Below are positions 38,265-50,881 of a stretch of 64,000 nt of DNA, in pieces; within the stretch, counting starts at the first letter, position 1, and every line of letters starts with the position of its first letter. The notes under the pieces are model-generated. The model ran no database searches and had not been told where the DNA came from. It saw only the letters and a list, made by a program, of their open reading frames with translations. Source of the stretch: Proteus alimentorum (lineage in GTDB: Bacteria > Pseudomonadota > Gammaproteobacteria > Enterobacterales > Enterobacteriaceae); assembly GCF_002607735.1 (NCBI RefSeq), contig NZ_NBVR01000044.1, forward strand, positions 35,105-99,104. The letters are read 5' to 3'. The translations under genes were made by a program, and so were the position numbers.

Positions 38265-39539
38265 ATGGCGTGGAATCAGCCCGGTAACAACGGACAAGAC
38301 CGCGACCCGTGGGGTAACCGAAACAGCGGCAATAATAATGGCGATGGCAACGGTAACTCCAACGGCAATCAAGGAGGTCGGAATCGTGGAGCATCAGATC
38401 TCGATGATATGTTCCGTAAACTGAGTGAAAAGCTTGGTGGTTTCGGCGGCAAAAAAGGTGGAAACTCCTCTTCTGGGCAAAATGGCGGTCCTCGTAGCAA
38501 TGCTGGAAATCTTCTGATTTCTCTTGCATTAGGTGCGGTTGTCGTGGTTTGGGCTGCAAGTGGTTTTTATACCATCAAAGAGGCAGAACAAGGCGTAGTG
38601 ACTCGTTTTGGTAAATTTTACCAAATCGTGGAACCTGGTCTGAACTGGAAACCGACTTTCATTGATGAAGTTCAGCCTGTTAACGTAAAAACTATCCGTG
38701 ATTTAACCACGGGTGGCATGATGTTAACGTCAGATGAAAATATGGTTCAAGTTGAGATAAACGTGCAGTATGTTGTCTCCGATCCAGAAACATTCCTATT
38801 TAACCTGACAACACCAATTAACAGCTTAGGTCAGGCAACTGACAGTGCAGTACGTGGCGTTATTGGTCGTTCAGAAATGGAAAAAATTCTGACTTCTAAC
38901 CGTTCAGAGATTCGTGACCAAACGCGTCAAGAATTAGAAGAGACTATCCGTCCTTATAATATGGGTATCTCGATTGTGGACGTCAACTTCCAAGTTGCTC
39001 GCCCACCAGAAGCGGTAAAAGCGGCATTCGATGACGTAATCGCTGCGCGTGAAGAAGAACAAAAAACAATTCGTCAAGCGGAAGCTTATAAAAACGAAGT
39101 GTTACCGTTAGCAAAAGGTAACGCACAACGTATGATTGAAGAAGCGACGGCTTATAAAACCAGTGTGGTGATGAAAGCAGAAGGTGAGGTCGCAAGCTTT
39201 GCTAAAATCTTACCTGAATATCGTGCTGCGCCTGAAATTACCCGCGAGCGTCTTTACATTGAAACGATGGAAAAAGTGTTATCCAAAACACGTAAAGTCA
39301 TCGCTAATGATAAAGGTAATAGCATGTTAGTGTTGCCTTTAGAGCAAATGTTACGTCAGCAATCTCAATCTGCACCATCAAATACGTTTGAGGCGCCAGC
39401 TCGTGTAACGGCACCTGCTCCAACTGCAAATCCAGCACCAGCACAAAAACCAGCAACAACGACTTATGGTAATGGTGGATATGGTAGTAATAATGGCGGT
39501 TATGGTCAGCCTTACGGCAACAATCAAGGAGGACAATAA
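38265..39539 (+). CDS. hflK: HflK, FtsH modulator
   Basis: A 424-residue inner-membrane SPFH/prohibitin protein that forms the HflKC cage around the FtsH protease. Order: a Gly/Asn-rich cytoplasmic N-terminus (residues 1-60), one membrane segment (about 80-100), the SPFH domain (about 103-270) and a helical region. The C-terminus carries a Gly/Tyr/Asn-rich low-complexity tail (residues 400-424, repeats like NGGYG) in addition to a Pro/Ala stretch. hflC starts two bases after its stop. Confidence 0.97.
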   Translation: MAWNQPGNNGQDRDPWGNRNSGNNNGDGNGNSNGNQGGRNRGASDLDDMFRKLSEKLGGFGGKKGGNSSSGQNGGPRSNAGNLLISLALGAVVVVWAASGFYTIKEAEQGVVTRFGKFYQIVEPGLNWKPTFIDEVQPVNVKTIRDLTTGGMMLTSDENMVQVEINVQYVVSDPETFLFNLTTPINSLGQATDSAVRGVIGRSEMEKILTSNRSEIRDQTRQELEETIRPYNMGISIVDVNFQVARPPEAVKAAFDDVIAAREEEQKTIRQAEAYKNEVLPLAKGNAQRMIEEATAYKTSVVMKAEGEVASFAKILPEYRAAPEITRERLYIETMEKVLSKTRKVIANDKGNSMLVLPLEQMLRQQSQSAPSNTFEAPARVTAPAPTANPAPAQKPATTTYGNGGYGSNNGGYGQPYGNNQGGQ

Positions 39540-39541
39540 TC

Positions 39542-40546
39542 ATGCGTAAAGTTATCGCTGTTGTTGCAGTTATTATTTTAGCGTTGTTGTACTCTTCTGT
39601 GTTTGTCGTTCAACAGTATGAGCGTGGCATTATTTTACGCTTTGCAAAAGTTGTACGTGATGCTGAAAATAAACCTGTTGTTTATGAACCAGGTCTTCAC
39701 TTTAAAATTCCATTTATTGAGAATGTGAAAAAACTGGATGCGCGTATTCAAACTATGAATATCCAGCAAGACCGTTTCTTATCAGGCGAGAATAAAGACT
39801 TATTAGTCGATTCTTATCTGAAATGGCGTATCAGTGATTTCAGTACTTACTATCTGGCAACAGGTGGTGGTAATACAACGCAAGCAGAAACATTGCTGCG
39901 TCGTAAATTCAGTGACCGTTTACGTTCAGAGATTGGTCGTATGAGCGTAAATCAAATTATTACGGATTCTCGTGGTCGTTTAACCATTGATGTTCGTAAT
40001 GCACTGAATGAAGGTACACCTTCTCGTGATTCAAGCGCTGCTGATGATGCAATCGCTATTGCTGCTAAAAAAGTGGCTGAAGAAACTAAAGGGCAAGCGC
40101 CTGCTATCAATATGAACAGTATGGCAGCGTTAGGTATTGAAGTGATTGACGTACGAATCAAGCAAATCAACTTACCTATGGAAGTTTCTGAAGCGATTTA
40201 TCAGCGTATGCGTGCAGAGCGTGAGGCCGTTGCTCGTCGTCACCGCTCACAAGGTCAAGAGCAAGCTGTGAAAATTCGTGCAGCTGCGGATAAGACTGTA
40301 ACAGAGACTCTGGCTGAGTCTGAGCGTGAATCATTACGTCTTCGTGGTGAAGGTGATGCTCAAGCGACTAAACTGTTTGCGGATGCGTTCAACCAAGATC
40401 CAGACTTCTATGCCTTCATTCGTAGCTTACGTGCTTATGAGAAGAGCTTTAACCAAGATGGTAATGACGTCATGGTGTTAAGCCCAGATAGCGATTTCTT
40501 ACGCTATATGAAAGCACCAACAAAAGCGCGAGCGATCGAAGAGTAA
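39542..40546 (+). CDS. hflC: HflC, FtsH modulator
   Basis: A 334-residue partner of HflK with one N-terminal membrane segment (about residues 3-22, VIAVVAVIILALLYSSVFVV), an SPFH domain (about 20-240) and a helical, Ala/Glu-rich C-terminal region (RGEGDAQATKLFADAFNQDP). Despite the name there is no lambda lysogeny context here; the complex controls access of substrates to FtsH. A strong terminator follows. yjeT, downstream in E. coli, is absent. Confidence 0.97.
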   Translation: MRKVIAVVAVIILALLYSSVFVVQQYERGIILRFAKVVRDAENKPVVYEPGLHFKIPFIENVKKLDARIQTMNIQQDRFLSGENKDLLVDSYLKWRISDFSTYYLATGGGNTTQAETLLRRKFSDRLRSEIGRMSVNQIITDSRGRLTIDVRNALNEGTPSRDSSAADDAIAIAAKKVAEETKGQAPAINMNSMAALGIEVIDVRIKQINLPMEVSEAIYQRMRAEREAVARRHRSQGQEQAVKIRAAADKTVTETLAESERESLRLRGEGDAQATKLFADAFNQDPDFYAFIRSLRAYEKSFNQDGNDVMVLSPDSDFLRYMKAPTKARAIEE

Positions 40547-40580
40547 TTTCCAAATGTATTAAACCATTTGAGTAAATAAT

Positions 40581-40619
40581 AAAATCCTCCACCTTAAAAA
40601 AAGTGGGGGATTTTTTTTG
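40581..40619 (+). terminator. Terminator after hflC
   Basis: Hairpin AAATCCTCCAC / GTGGGGGATTT with a short A-rich loop, followed by a run of eight T residues: the end of the tsaE-hflC operon. Confidence 0.9.
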
Positions 40620-42303
<1,684 letters not shown>

Positions 42304-42327
42304 TCTGCATTAAATTGGTTTGATGTG

Positions 42328-42362
42328 AAAATCGTCCCTGAAAATGACAGGGGCGATTTTTT
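42328..42362 (+). terminator. Terminator after purA
   Basis: Hairpin AAATCGTCCCTG / CAGGGGCGATTT with a short loop, followed by a run of T residues. Confidence 0.9.
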
Positions 42363-42506
42363 CGTATCTATTTGTTGGTTAAATTGAGATAGAAATACGC
42401 GTTACACACATAAGATAAGACAGCTTTACACTCGGTTTTGCTTCTGTTTTATCAGTAACGAGTAAAAAACGATAAGACAATGTTATTGTTGTAATACCAA
42501 AAATAG

Positions 42507-42543
42507 AAAAGCGATCTGTTGAAAATCGACAGTATCGCTTTTT
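42507..42543 (+). terminator. Second terminator-like hairpin without an assigned gene
   Basis: AAAAGCGATCTGT pairs with ACAG-T-ATCGCTTTT (one bulged T), followed by TTTC. It is about 150 bases beyond the purA terminator, so it could end an undetected small RNA, or act on the other strand, where an A/T-rich flank also exists. Confidence 0.7.
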
Positions 42544-42731
42544 CTTTGCCTATGATGTCGCTATTATTTTGCTAATGGTCAAGTGAGAGATGGAAATAAC
42601 TCACTTTTGAGCATATCTTTGCTAAATGTCCAAAAATTAAACATAATATTGCTTAATAAAATGATATTCTCATTAATAATTACTTATCCCTTAACGACTT
42701 TAATAGGGAAAACCACTTTTCAGAGGTCATT

Positions 42732-43160
42732 GTGCAATTAACCAGTTTTACAGATTATGGATTGCGAGCATTGATATATATGGCTTCATTGCCAGAAGGC
42801 AAAATGACGAGTATCACGGAAGTGACACAAGTCTATGGCGTCTCACGTAATCATATGGTGAAAATTATCAATCAACTTAGCCATTTAGGTTTTGTTGAGG
42901 CTATTCGCGGTAAAAATGGAGGGATCCGTTTAGGCAAGCCTGCAACAGATATCATTGTGGGTGAGGTTGTTCGTGCTTTAGAGCCACTTTCATTAGTAAA
43001 CTGTAGTGCTGAGTTTTGCCACATTACCCCAGCTTGTCGGCTGAAACTGGTGTTAAATCAGGCAATTGAGCAGTTTTTGAAAGAGTTAGACCGTCACACA
43101 CTCGCAGAGCTAGTTGAAAATAATAGCTCCTTATATAAATTGTTATTAGAAGATGTTTGA
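42732..43160 (+). CDS. nsrR: Nitric-oxide-sensing repressor NsrR
   Basis: A 142-residue Rrf2-family regulator with a [2Fe-2S] or [4Fe-4S] cluster; nitric oxide destroys repression and induces genes such as hmp. The winged helix is near-identical to E. coli ([27 protein letters not shown]). Cluster cysteines are Cys91, Cys96 and Cys102 ([13 protein letters not shown]), the E. coli positions. The start is GTG 42732, as in E. coli. rnr follows 39 bases on, in the same direction. Confidence 0.97.
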   Translation: MQLTSFTDYGLRALIYMASLPEGKMTSITEVTQVYGVSRNHMVKIINQLSHLGFVEAIRGKNGGIRLGKPATDIIVGEVVRALEPLSLVNCSAEFCHITPACRLKLVLNQAIEQFLKELDRHTLAELVENNSSLYKLLLEDV

Positions 43161-43199
43161 GTCTACTATTTCATCAAATCTGATAGCTTGGAGGTCATA

Positions 43200-45689
43200 A
43201 TGTCAAAAGATCCTTTTCAGGATAGAGAAGCAGAAAAATACGCCTCTCCAATTGCTAGTCGTGAATATATTTTAGAAGAAATGAAAAAGCGCACGGCACC
43301 CATGAGCCGTGAAGATTTAGCACAGGCGTTAAAAATTTCAGGTGAAGAAGACTTAGAAGCGTTACGTCGCCGCTTAAGAGCGATGGAGCGTGATGGTCAA
43401 TTAGTTTTTACCCGTCGCCAGTGCTACGCATTACCTGAACGCCTTGATTTGTGGAAAGGCAAGGTAATTGGTCACCGCGATGGTTATGGTTTTTTACGTG
43501 CAGAAGGTCAAAAAGATGACCTCTATCTTTCACAAGATGAAATGAAAAAAACGATGCATGGCGATGTGATCCTTGCTCAACCTTTAGGTATGGATAGAAA
43601 AGGTCGCCGTGAAGGTCGTGTGGTTCGTGTTATTGAACCTCGCAATAACCAAATTGTAGGTCGCTATTTTATTGAGTCAGGTATGGGATTTGTTGTCCCT
43701 GATGATAGCCGTTTAAGCTTTGATATTCTTATTCCTAAAGAAGATATCATGGGTGCACGAATGGGTAATGTGGTTGTTGTTGAAATCACAACAAGACCAA
43801 CGCGTCGCACTCAAGCCGTAGGCCGTATTATCGAGATTTTAGGTGAAACTATGGGAACGGGTATTGCGGTAGAAATCGCATTACGTACTCATGAGATCCC
43901 TTATACATGGCCGGCAAAAGTTACAAAAGAAGTGGCTGATTTAAAAGAAGAAGTGCCTGAGTCTGCTAAAGAAGGACGTGTTGATTTACGTGACTTACCT
44001 TTAATTACTATTGACGGTGAAGACGCGCGAGATTTTGATGACGCCGTTTATTGCCAACGTAAAAAAGGGGGCGGCTGGCGTTTATGGGTTGCGATTGCCG
44101 ATGTGAGCTATTATGTACGCCCACAAACAGCATTAGATACAGAAGCACGTAGCCGAGGAAACTCTGTTTATTTCCCTTCTCAAGTCGTGCCAATGTTGCC
44201 AGAAGTTCTCTCCAATGGATTGTGTTCATTAAACCCACAAGTTGACCGTTTATGTATGGTCTGTGAGATGACGGTTTCTGAGCAAGGGCGTCTTTCTTCT
44301 TATAGATTCTATGAAGCGGTGATGAGTTCTCATGCTCGAATGACCTACACCAAAGTGTGGAAAATCATTCAAGGTGATGAAGAACTGCGTGAACACTATA
44401 AGCCTATTGTTAAAGATATTGAGCATCTGTATGAGTTATACCAAGCGTTAGATAAAGCACGAGAACAACGTGGTGCGATTGGTTTTGAATCAGAAGAAGC
44501 GAAGTTTATCTTTAATGCAGAACGCCGTATTGAGCGCATTGAGCCTGTTATTCGTAATGATGCACACAAATTGATTGAAGAGTGCATGATCCTTGCTAAT
44601 ATCGCAGCCGCTCGTTTTGTTGAGAAAAACGAAGAACCTGCACTTTATCGTATTCATGATAAACCTAAAGAAGAGAGCGTTCTGAATCTACGCTCTGTCT
44701 TTAATGAATTAGGCTTAACGTTGCCAGGAGGCTTAACACCAGAGCCAGCAGATTACGCGCGTGTCATGAAAGAGGTTGAAGACAGACCTGATCGTGAAAT
44801 GCTACAAACCATGATTTTGCGCTCAATGAAACAGGCAATTTATGATCCTGAAAATCGTGGGCACTTTGGTTTAGCATTAAAATCTTATGCGCACTTTACC
44901 TCACCTATTCGTCGTTATCCTGACTTGGCTTTGCATCGCGCTATTAAATATCAAATTGCGAAACAAGAAGGTCACGGTTCACAACGTTGGACACCAACGG
45001 GTGGCTACCATAGTGATATGGACACCATGTTGCAATTAGGCGAGCACTGCTCTTTAACCGAGCGCCGTGCTGATGAAGCAACACGAGATGTGGCTGATTG
45101 GCTGAAATGTGACTTTATGCTGGATCAAATAGGTCAACAATTTACAGGGATTATTACCAGCGTAACGGGCTTTGGTTTCTTTGTTCGCTTAAATGATCTG
45201 TTTATTGATGGCTTGGTGCATGTTTCTACATTAAATAATGATTACTATCAGTATGATAATGTCGGACAGCGTTTAATTGGTGAGTCTTCAGGACAAGTTT
45301 ATCGCCTTGGTGATGAAGTTGAAGTGAAAGTAGAAGCGGTCAGTATGGACGAGCGTACTATCGACTTCTCCTTAATTTCAACAACACGCACTGCGCGTAA
45401 TCCGGGTAAAACGGCTCGTGTTCGTGGATTGAAAGGCGAAAAAGACAAGAAAAACGCAAGTTCAAGTAAGTCTCGCCGTCGTGATGCCAGCAAAGATAAA
45501 AACTTTGAGCCAGACAGTGCCTTTAAAAAAGGAAAATCAGGCCGAGGCAAGGCGAGCAAAGACAAAGCCGTAAAAGACCAAGTTGCGAAAGACAAAGCAA
45601 GTAGCAAACGTAAGAAAGCATCATCACAAACCAAAAAGATAGAGGCAAAACTTAAAGCTAAACGCGCAGCTAAACGCGATAATGCATAA
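43200..45689 (+). CDS. rnr: Ribonuclease R
   Basis: An 829-residue RNB-family 3'-5' exoribonuclease that degrades structured RNA and works with tmRNA-SmpB in ribosome rescue. Order: N-terminal helix-turn-helix and cold-shock domains, RNB domain with catalytic aspartates in [36 protein letters not shown], an S1 domain ([20 protein letters not shown]) and a Lys-rich tail (from about residue 740). The start is ATG 43200, five bases after GGAGG; an in-frame TTG four codons earlier overlaps the ribosome site. Confidence 0.97.
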   Translation: MSKDPFQDREAEKYASPIASREYILEEMKKRTAPMSREDLAQALKISGEEDLEALRRRLRAMERDGQLVFTRRQCYALPERLDLWKGKVIGHRDGYGFLRAEGQKDDLYLSQDEMKKTMHGDVILAQPLGMDRKGRREGRVVRVIEPRNNQIVGRYFIESGMGFVVPDDSRLSFDILIPKEDIMGARMGNVVVVEITTRPTRRTQAVGRIIEILGETMGTGIAVEIALRTHEIPYTWPAKVTKEVADLKEEVPESAKEGRVDLRDLPLITIDGEDARDFDDAVYCQRKKGGGWRLWVAIADVSYYVRPQTALDTEARSRGNSVYFPSQVVPMLPEVLSNGLCSLNPQVDRLCMVCEMTVSEQGRLSSYRFYEAVMSSHARMTYTKVWKIIQGDEELREHYKPIVKDIEHLYELYQALDKAREQRGAIGFESEEAKFIFNAERRIERIEPVIRNDAHKLIEECMILANIAAARFVEKNEEPALYRIHDKPKEESVLNLRSVFNELGLTLPGGLTPEPADYARVMKEVEDRPDREMLQTMILRSMKQAIYDPENRGHFGLALKSYAHFTSPIRRYPDLALHRAIKYQIAKQEGHGSQRWTPTGGYHSDMDTMLQLGEHCSLTERRADEATRDVADWLKCDFMLDQIGQQFTGIITSVTGFGFFVRLNDLFIDGLVHVSTLNNDYYQYDNVGQRLIGESSGQVYRLGDEVEVKVEAVSMDERTIDFSLISTTRTARNPGKTARVRGLKGEKDKKNASSSKSRRRDASKDKNFEPDSAFKKGKSGRGKASKDKAVKDQVAKDKASSKRKKASSQTKKIEAKLKAKRAAKRDNA

Positions 45690-45716
45690 AGTTTCGTTCT
45701 TCTGGTTCTTTATTTA

Positions 45717-45740
45717 AAAGGCGGAGACTCCGCCTTTTAT
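45717..45740. terminator. Terminator after rnr
   Basis: Compact palindrome AAAAGGCGGAG / CTCCGCCTTTT with a two-base loop. rlmB starts 41 bases later and may depend on read-through or a promoter just downstream. Confidence 0.8.
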
Positions 45741-45780
45741 CTGTTTTGTGCCTTTTATTTTTTAATGAGTAAGCACCGCT

Positions 45781-46524
45781 ATGAGCGAAGAAATTATTTA
45801 TGGTATTCACGCAGTAACCGCATTACTTGAGCGTGATCCTGCACGTTTTAAAGAAGTTTATGTATTAAAAGGGCGTGAAGATCGCCGTTTAACACCTGTT
45901 ATTCATGAACTAGAAGCGCAAGGTATTCTGGTTCAAGTGGCTAATCGCCAATGGTTAGATAGCCAAACAGAGGGTGCTGTTCACCAAGGTATTATTGCTA
46001 AAGTAAAACCAGGTCGTCAGTATCAAGAACAAGATTTACCAGACTTGTTAGCTAAAGTCGGTACACCTTTCTTATTAGTGCTAGATGGCGTTACTGATCC
46101 TCATAATTTAGGGGCTTGTTTACGTAGTGCAGATGCAGCGGGTGTGCATGCTGTTATCGTTCCGAAAGATCGCTCTGCACAATTAAATGCAACAGCCAAA
46201 AAAGTAGCTTGTGGTGCAGCAGAAAGTGTTCCTTTAATTAAAGTGACTAACCTTGCGCGTACATTACGTTTCCTGCAAGAAGAGAACGTTTGGATTGTCG
46301 GCACAGCAGGCGAAGCAGATCATACTTTATATCAAAGTAAGCTCACTGGCCCAATGGCATTAGTGATGGGCGCTGAAGGTGAAGGTATGCGTCGTTTAAC
46401 TCGAGAGCATTGTGATGAGCTGATTAGTATCCCAATGGCGGGTACCGTGTCTTCACTCAACGTTTCTGTGGCAACTGGCGTTTGCTTATTTGAAGCGATG
46501 CGCCAGCGTATTATTGTGAAATAA
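45781..46524 (+). CDS. rlmB: 23S rRNA G2251 2'-O-methyltransferase RlmB
   Basis: A 247-residue SPOUT (TrmH) family methyltransferase for Gm2251 in the peptidyl-transferase P loop of 23S rRNA. The N-terminal substrate-binding domain ([15 protein letters not shown]) is followed by the SAM-binding knotted fold: [33 protein letters not shown] and [20 protein letters not shown]. Order rnr-rlmB is as in E. coli. Confidence 0.97.
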   Translation: MSEEIIYGIHAVTALLERDPARFKEVYVLKGREDRRLTPVIHELEAQGILVQVANRQWLDSQTEGAVHQGIIAKVKPGRQYQEQDLPDLLAKVGTPFLLVLDGVTDPHNLGACLRSADAAGVHAVIVPKDRSAQLNATAKKVACGAAESVPLIKVTNLARTLRFLQEENVWIVGTAGEADHTLYQSKLTGPMALVMGAEGEGMRRLTREHCDELISIPMAGTVSSLNVSVATGVCLFEAMRQRIIVK

Positions 46525-46555
46525 TTGCTGAGTTTATTTTATTCTCCATACTCCC

Positions 46556-46584
46556 TTGAGTTTTATTGACTGCGGGGGTATAGT
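46556..46584 (+). promoter_or_regulatory. Promoter of rpsF operon
   Basis: -35 TTGAGT (46556-46561), a 17-base spacer and -10 TATAGT (46579-46584). It lies about 100 bases before rpsF and would produce the S6:S18 leader RNA. Confidence 0.75.
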
Positions 46585-46617
46585 TACGCGTCAATTTTTT
46601 CAGTCACAACTTAAACA

Positions 46618-47086
<469 letters not shown>

Positions 47087-47094
47087 TTAGTGCT

Positions 47095-47647
<553 letters not shown>

Positions 47648-47687
47648 TAGGTATATAGTCCATTAATGACTTGTAGAGGATAAGGTA

Positions 47688-48137
47688 ATGCAAATTATTC
47701 TGCTTGATAAAGTAGCGAATCTGGGTAGCCTGGGTGATCAGGTTAACGTAAAATCGGGCTATGCTCGTAACTATTTAATCCCACAGGGTAAAGCTGTTTC
47801 TGCGACTAAGAAAAACATCGAGTTTTTCGAAGCGCGTCGTGCTGAGTTAGAAGCTAAATTAGCTGAAACTTTAGCAGCAGCTGAAGCTCGTGCAGCGAAG
47901 ATCAATGCACTGGGTTCTGTCACTATCAGCTCTAAAGCGGGTGACGAAGGTAAACTGTTTGGTTCAATCGGTACTCGTGACATCGCTGATGCAGTAACTG
48001 CAGCTGGCGTTGAAATGTGTAAGAGCGAAGTTCGCCTGCCAAATGGCGTTCTGCGTACTACTGGTGACCACGAAGTTCACTTCCAAGTTCACAGTGACGT
48101 ATTCGCTGAACTGAATGTTATCATCGTTGCTGAATAA
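47688..48137 (+). CDS. rplI: Ribosomal protein bL9
   Basis: A 149-residue 50S protein with an N-terminal rRNA-binding domain ([19 protein letters not shown], then [13 protein letters not shown]), a long central helix (about 40-75) and a C-terminal domain. It limits ribosome collisions and frame slippage. Last gene of the operon, followed by a strong terminator. Confidence 0.99.
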   Translation: MQIILLDKVANLGSLGDQVNVKSGYARNYLIPQGKAVSATKKNIEFFEARRAELEAKLAETLAAAEARAAKINALGSVTISSKAGDEGKLFGSIGTRDIADAVTAAGVEMCKSEVRLPNGVLRTTGDHEVHFQVHSDVFAELNVIIVAE

Positions 48138-48165
48138 TCTTTGATTAAACAGTGAATGTTGATAA

Positions 48166-48198
48166 AGAAAAACGCCAGCTTAGCTGGCGTTTTTTTTG
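48166..48198. terminator. Terminator after rplI
   Basis: Perfect hairpin AAAACGCCAGC / GCTGGCGTTTT with a three-base loop and a run of eight T residues. The A tract on the left may let it serve the convergent ytfB as well. Confidence 0.93.
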
Positions 48199-48229
48199 GG
48201 ATAAATAAATGTTCTTCTTACTATTCTTA

Positions 48230-48889
48230 CTATGGTGTACGGTAATAGCTTCCATCACTCAAACGAGTGTAAGTGATAACGGTACCGGCGCTATTTGTCA
48301 CTTCTAGCATACTGATATCACCTTGAGGATTACGCTGTAAACGAATAGTTTGCCCTGAGCGTAATTGACTTAATGATTTTTGTTGGCCTTCTGATTTCGC
48401 CATAGAAAATGCATCATTGACAGGAAGCTGATTGTCTCTAAAAAGTTGCGCTAAGGTTTGCCCCTCTTTGATGGTATAAGTTTGCCATGTTTGCGCTGGG
48501 GTTGATTGTGTGTTTTGTGGCGGTGTTGTTTGAGCAATATTTCCTTCAGGATCATTTGCCGTTGGATCCTCTATTGATGGAGAAACCGCGGGATCGGCAT
48601 TTAAACTATCTTGTGCTTGAGGGATCGCTGTTTGAGATGTCAGATCATTTGTAGATGCGATTGGGACAGGAAGATCATGCGTTGATGATGACGGTTGAGG
48701 TGGCTCACTCGTGTTTTCACTTGTCGGCCAAAAAAACACGACCAATAAAGCAATAGCAATAACCAGTATTGCTCGACGATGTAAACCAGGGAATTTGCCC
48801 ATATTCACCTCATTATTGATCTGTGAATCAGTATTATGAATTGCTGTAACATCTTTTTTATTTCTTGTAGCCATACTAGCACGAACCAT
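48230..48889 (-). CDS. ytfB: YtfB, OapA-domain cell-division protein
   Basis: A 219-residue protein with one membrane segment (about residues 40-56, LVIAIALLVVFFWP) after a cytoplasmic leader, a Ser/Pro/Gln-rich periplasmic linker, and a C-terminal OapA/LysM-like domain (from about 133, TWQTYTIKEGQTLAQLFRDN). In E. coli, YtfB binds glycans and localises to the division site. The start could be ATG 48889 or the ATG five codons later; the linker is poorly conserved, as usual. It is convergent with rplI. Confidence 0.9.
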   Translation of the reverse strand: MVRASMATRNKKDVTAIHNTDSQINNEVNMGKFPGLHRRAILVIAIALLVVFFWPTSENTSEPPQPSSSTHDLPVPIASTNDLTSQTAIPQAQDSLNADPAVSPSIEDPTANDPEGNIAQTTPPQNTQSTPAQTWQTYTIKEGQTLAQLFRDNQLPVNDAFSMAKSEGQQKSLSQLRSGQTIRLQRNPQGDISMLEVTNSAGTVITYTRLSDGSYYRTP

Positions 48890-48942
48890 GATCCTAACCT
48901 GCTCCCTGAATTCTTTTCAGAATTATCTATTCGCTCTAACCG

Positions 48943-50634
48943 TTAATGTTCTTTATTCCCTTGATGGTTAACTAAAAATAGTTTCATACGTTGATACGCA
49001 TTTTTATCAGTTTCTATGGTTAAAGCCTGCGTTAATTCACTATAAAGATCATGAGGCAATAATGTGTCAGGCCATGTTGAAAGCACATTCAGCGCCATAT
49101 TTCTATCGCGCAATGTCGGACTGCGTAATTGCCTTTTGATAAGTGACCAGCCGATACCAGGAAAACCACCAAGATCTTGCATAATATATTCAACGGCATG
49201 ATGAGGCTGATATTCAGAGTAGGTAGCTATTAATGGATCACCTGTGCTATCGAATGCTGTTAATTCAATTTGTTGTTCTGCAAGTTTAACTACTCTTTCT
49301 ATTTTGTGAGAAGCATCTGTTTGCATTAATTGGTACCACCAATCCGCATTGGGATTATCTTTTTGGAGTGAAAAGAGCAATTCCCAAATATCAAGGCGAA
49401 GAGATTTAGCGACAAGGCTTGCTTGGTAATTTTTTGAGCGAGAAGGGTTTTGTAATGCCTCGATAATGAGTGTCGACCATTCTGGTTTTTGGATAATATT
49501 TTGCGAAGCAGAGATAATTTGTTGTTGGCAATGATCATTCCAGCCGAGAGACTCGAGTAATAACCAATCTTCACCACTATTTTGCACAAAGTCGGCGATT
49601 TCACAGACGCAATAAAGGAGTTTTAATTCTTTTGGTGGCAAAATATCGACTTGTGAAATAAAAACATTGCACGCTTGGGGACCCTCTACATAATCATAGA
49701 TATCTTTTGCGGGGCCTCCATTAAGCAGTGCGTGTAAAAGATCACTACAGCCAAGCAATAGCTCATTATCTAAAGGATGTGTGTTCAACATCTCTAATAA
49801 TGCCCCTTTCGTGACACAGTCATAGGCCACATATTCTGTCATCACATTATTTTTATACCCTTCAGTCAGCAACCAATAGCGATTATTAACAGACAGTGTT
49901 GAAGGTAGATGTTCGATAAATTGGATACGTCCCCAACCTTTAGTTCGTTGACCAAGGGAATATAAAAAAGGCTCAAAATCTTCACAAGAAAGGCGTTGTT
50001 TTAGCGAACGAATAGCATAAAGTGTAAATTCAGGATGAAGAGCAAACAATAAAAGTAAACGTTGAGAAGGACTATCGTTGAACGATCCTAATAGCCCTAA
50101 GGCGATTTTTATCGGATTCTTATCAGGACTTAGCTTTAAGATCCATAAAATGAATTGAAAATAGCTCTCATGATTAATCAGCGTTTCATCTTGTTCTATT
50201 TTATCTATTAGATATGAAAGATAGGTAATAGGGGCGAGTTTGTCTTGGCAAGTCATTGAATAAAAAGAATCGATATGATCTTTATCAGGTAAAAGCACGA
50301 CATGCTTTATTGCATGATAGAGTGATAATGCAAATTCTTCACATACTTTTTGAGAAGGTTTCTGTTCAATCGCTCGACCTATTCGTTGGTGCAAAATAAT
50401 ACCTTCGCGAGCACCTGCTGACCAACTAAAAGGTATTGAATCATCAGGTTTTATTTTTAAGTGAGTGTCTGATAAGAGATTTAATTCATCAGGCAAAGGT
50501 GTATCACCTATTTCATAAGGTACTAATTGTGAAAAAATTGAAGGAGCAGCAAAAGGACAAACGTTAGGAAAGTCTATTTTGAGGTCGATAGACAGAGGTG
50601 ACTTACTGAAAAGCTTATCGCGCCAATTAGCCAT
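48943..50634 (-). CDS. Unrecognised 563-residue helical-repeat protein
   Basis: I do not recognise this protein. It has no signal peptide or membrane segment, so is probably cytoplasmic. The body is rich in amphipathic Leu-rich helices of 15-20 residues (for example about residues 160-260 and 385-560), suggesting an alpha-solenoid of HEAT type. Distinct C-terminal motifs are DLGGFPGIGWSLIKRQLRSP and RDRNMALNVLSTWPD. It is transcribed alone, between ytfB and the divergent Zur-controlled operon. I know of no E. coli counterpart here. Codon use is like its neighbours, and the long intact frame argues for a functional gene. Confidence 0.85.
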   Translation of the reverse strand: MANWRDKLFSKSPLSIDLKIDFPNVCPFAAPSIFSQLVPYEIGDTPLPDELNLLSDTHLKIKPDDSIPFSWSAGAREGIILHQRIGRAIEQKPSQKVCEEFALSLYHAIKHVVLLPDKDHIDSFYSMTCQDKLAPITYLSYLIDKIEQDETLINHESYFQFILWILKLSPDKNPIKIALGLLGSFNDSPSQRLLLLFALHPEFTLYAIRSLKQRLSCEDFEPFLYSLGQRTKGWGRIQFIEHLPSTLSVNNRYWLLTEGYKNNVMTEYVAYDCVTKGALLEMLNTHPLDNELLLGCSDLLHALLNGGPAKDIYDYVEGPQACNVFISQVDILPPKELKLLYCVCEIADFVQNSGEDWLLLESLGWNDHCQQQIISASQNIIQKPEWSTLIIEALQNPSRSKNYQASLVAKSLRLDIWELLFSLQKDNPNADWWYQLMQTDASHKIERVVKLAEQQIELTAFDSTGDPLIATYSEYQPHHAVEYIMQDLGGFPGIGWSLIKRQLRSPTLRDRNMALNVLSTWPDTLLPHDLYSELTQALTIETDKNAYQRMKLFLVNHQGNKEH

Positions 50635-50840
50635 AATAGATCCTATTTTTGCCGTCTTAGTTTTGCCACCTTAGTATAACTTTAGCGGAAAATAGGAACA
50701 CTGAATAAAAAAAAACAGAAAATCCACTTATATCACTTAAAAAAATCCTCGCCCAAAACATACCTCTTTCTTGAGATAGAAAAACAAATCAAAAAAAACT
50801 GGTCAATAAAATTAAAAAACGGTACATTATCGCAATTCAT

Positions 50841-50861
50841 AATTGTTATATTATAACATTA
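50841..50861 (+). promoter_or_regulatory. Zur operator upstream of rpmE2
   Basis: The core TGTTATATTATAACA (50844-50858) is a perfect palindrome and fits the enterobacterial Zur consensus GAAATGTTATA-N-TATAACATTTC. It lies 24 bases before the rpmE2 start, so zinc-bound Zur would block the promoter, giving expression under zinc starvation. Confidence 0.9.
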
Positions 50862-50881
50862 CAGTTAAAGTGAGGTTTATT

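Larger units (their letters stand above)
42304..42731. other. purA-nsrR spacer with two terminators, no protein gene
   Basis: About 430 bases. The first hairpin ends purA and the second has no obvious gene in front of it (both listed separately). A perfect inverted repeat AATGA-N5-TCATT (42660-42674) lies about 60 bases before nsrR and may be a regulator site; it does not fit the NsrR or Fur consensus well enough to name. The rest is featureless. Confidence 0.6.

Noticed and set aside
42660-42674. Fur or NsrR operator before nsrR
   Set aside because: AATGA-N5-TCATT is a perfect inverted repeat, but fits neither consensus over its full length.
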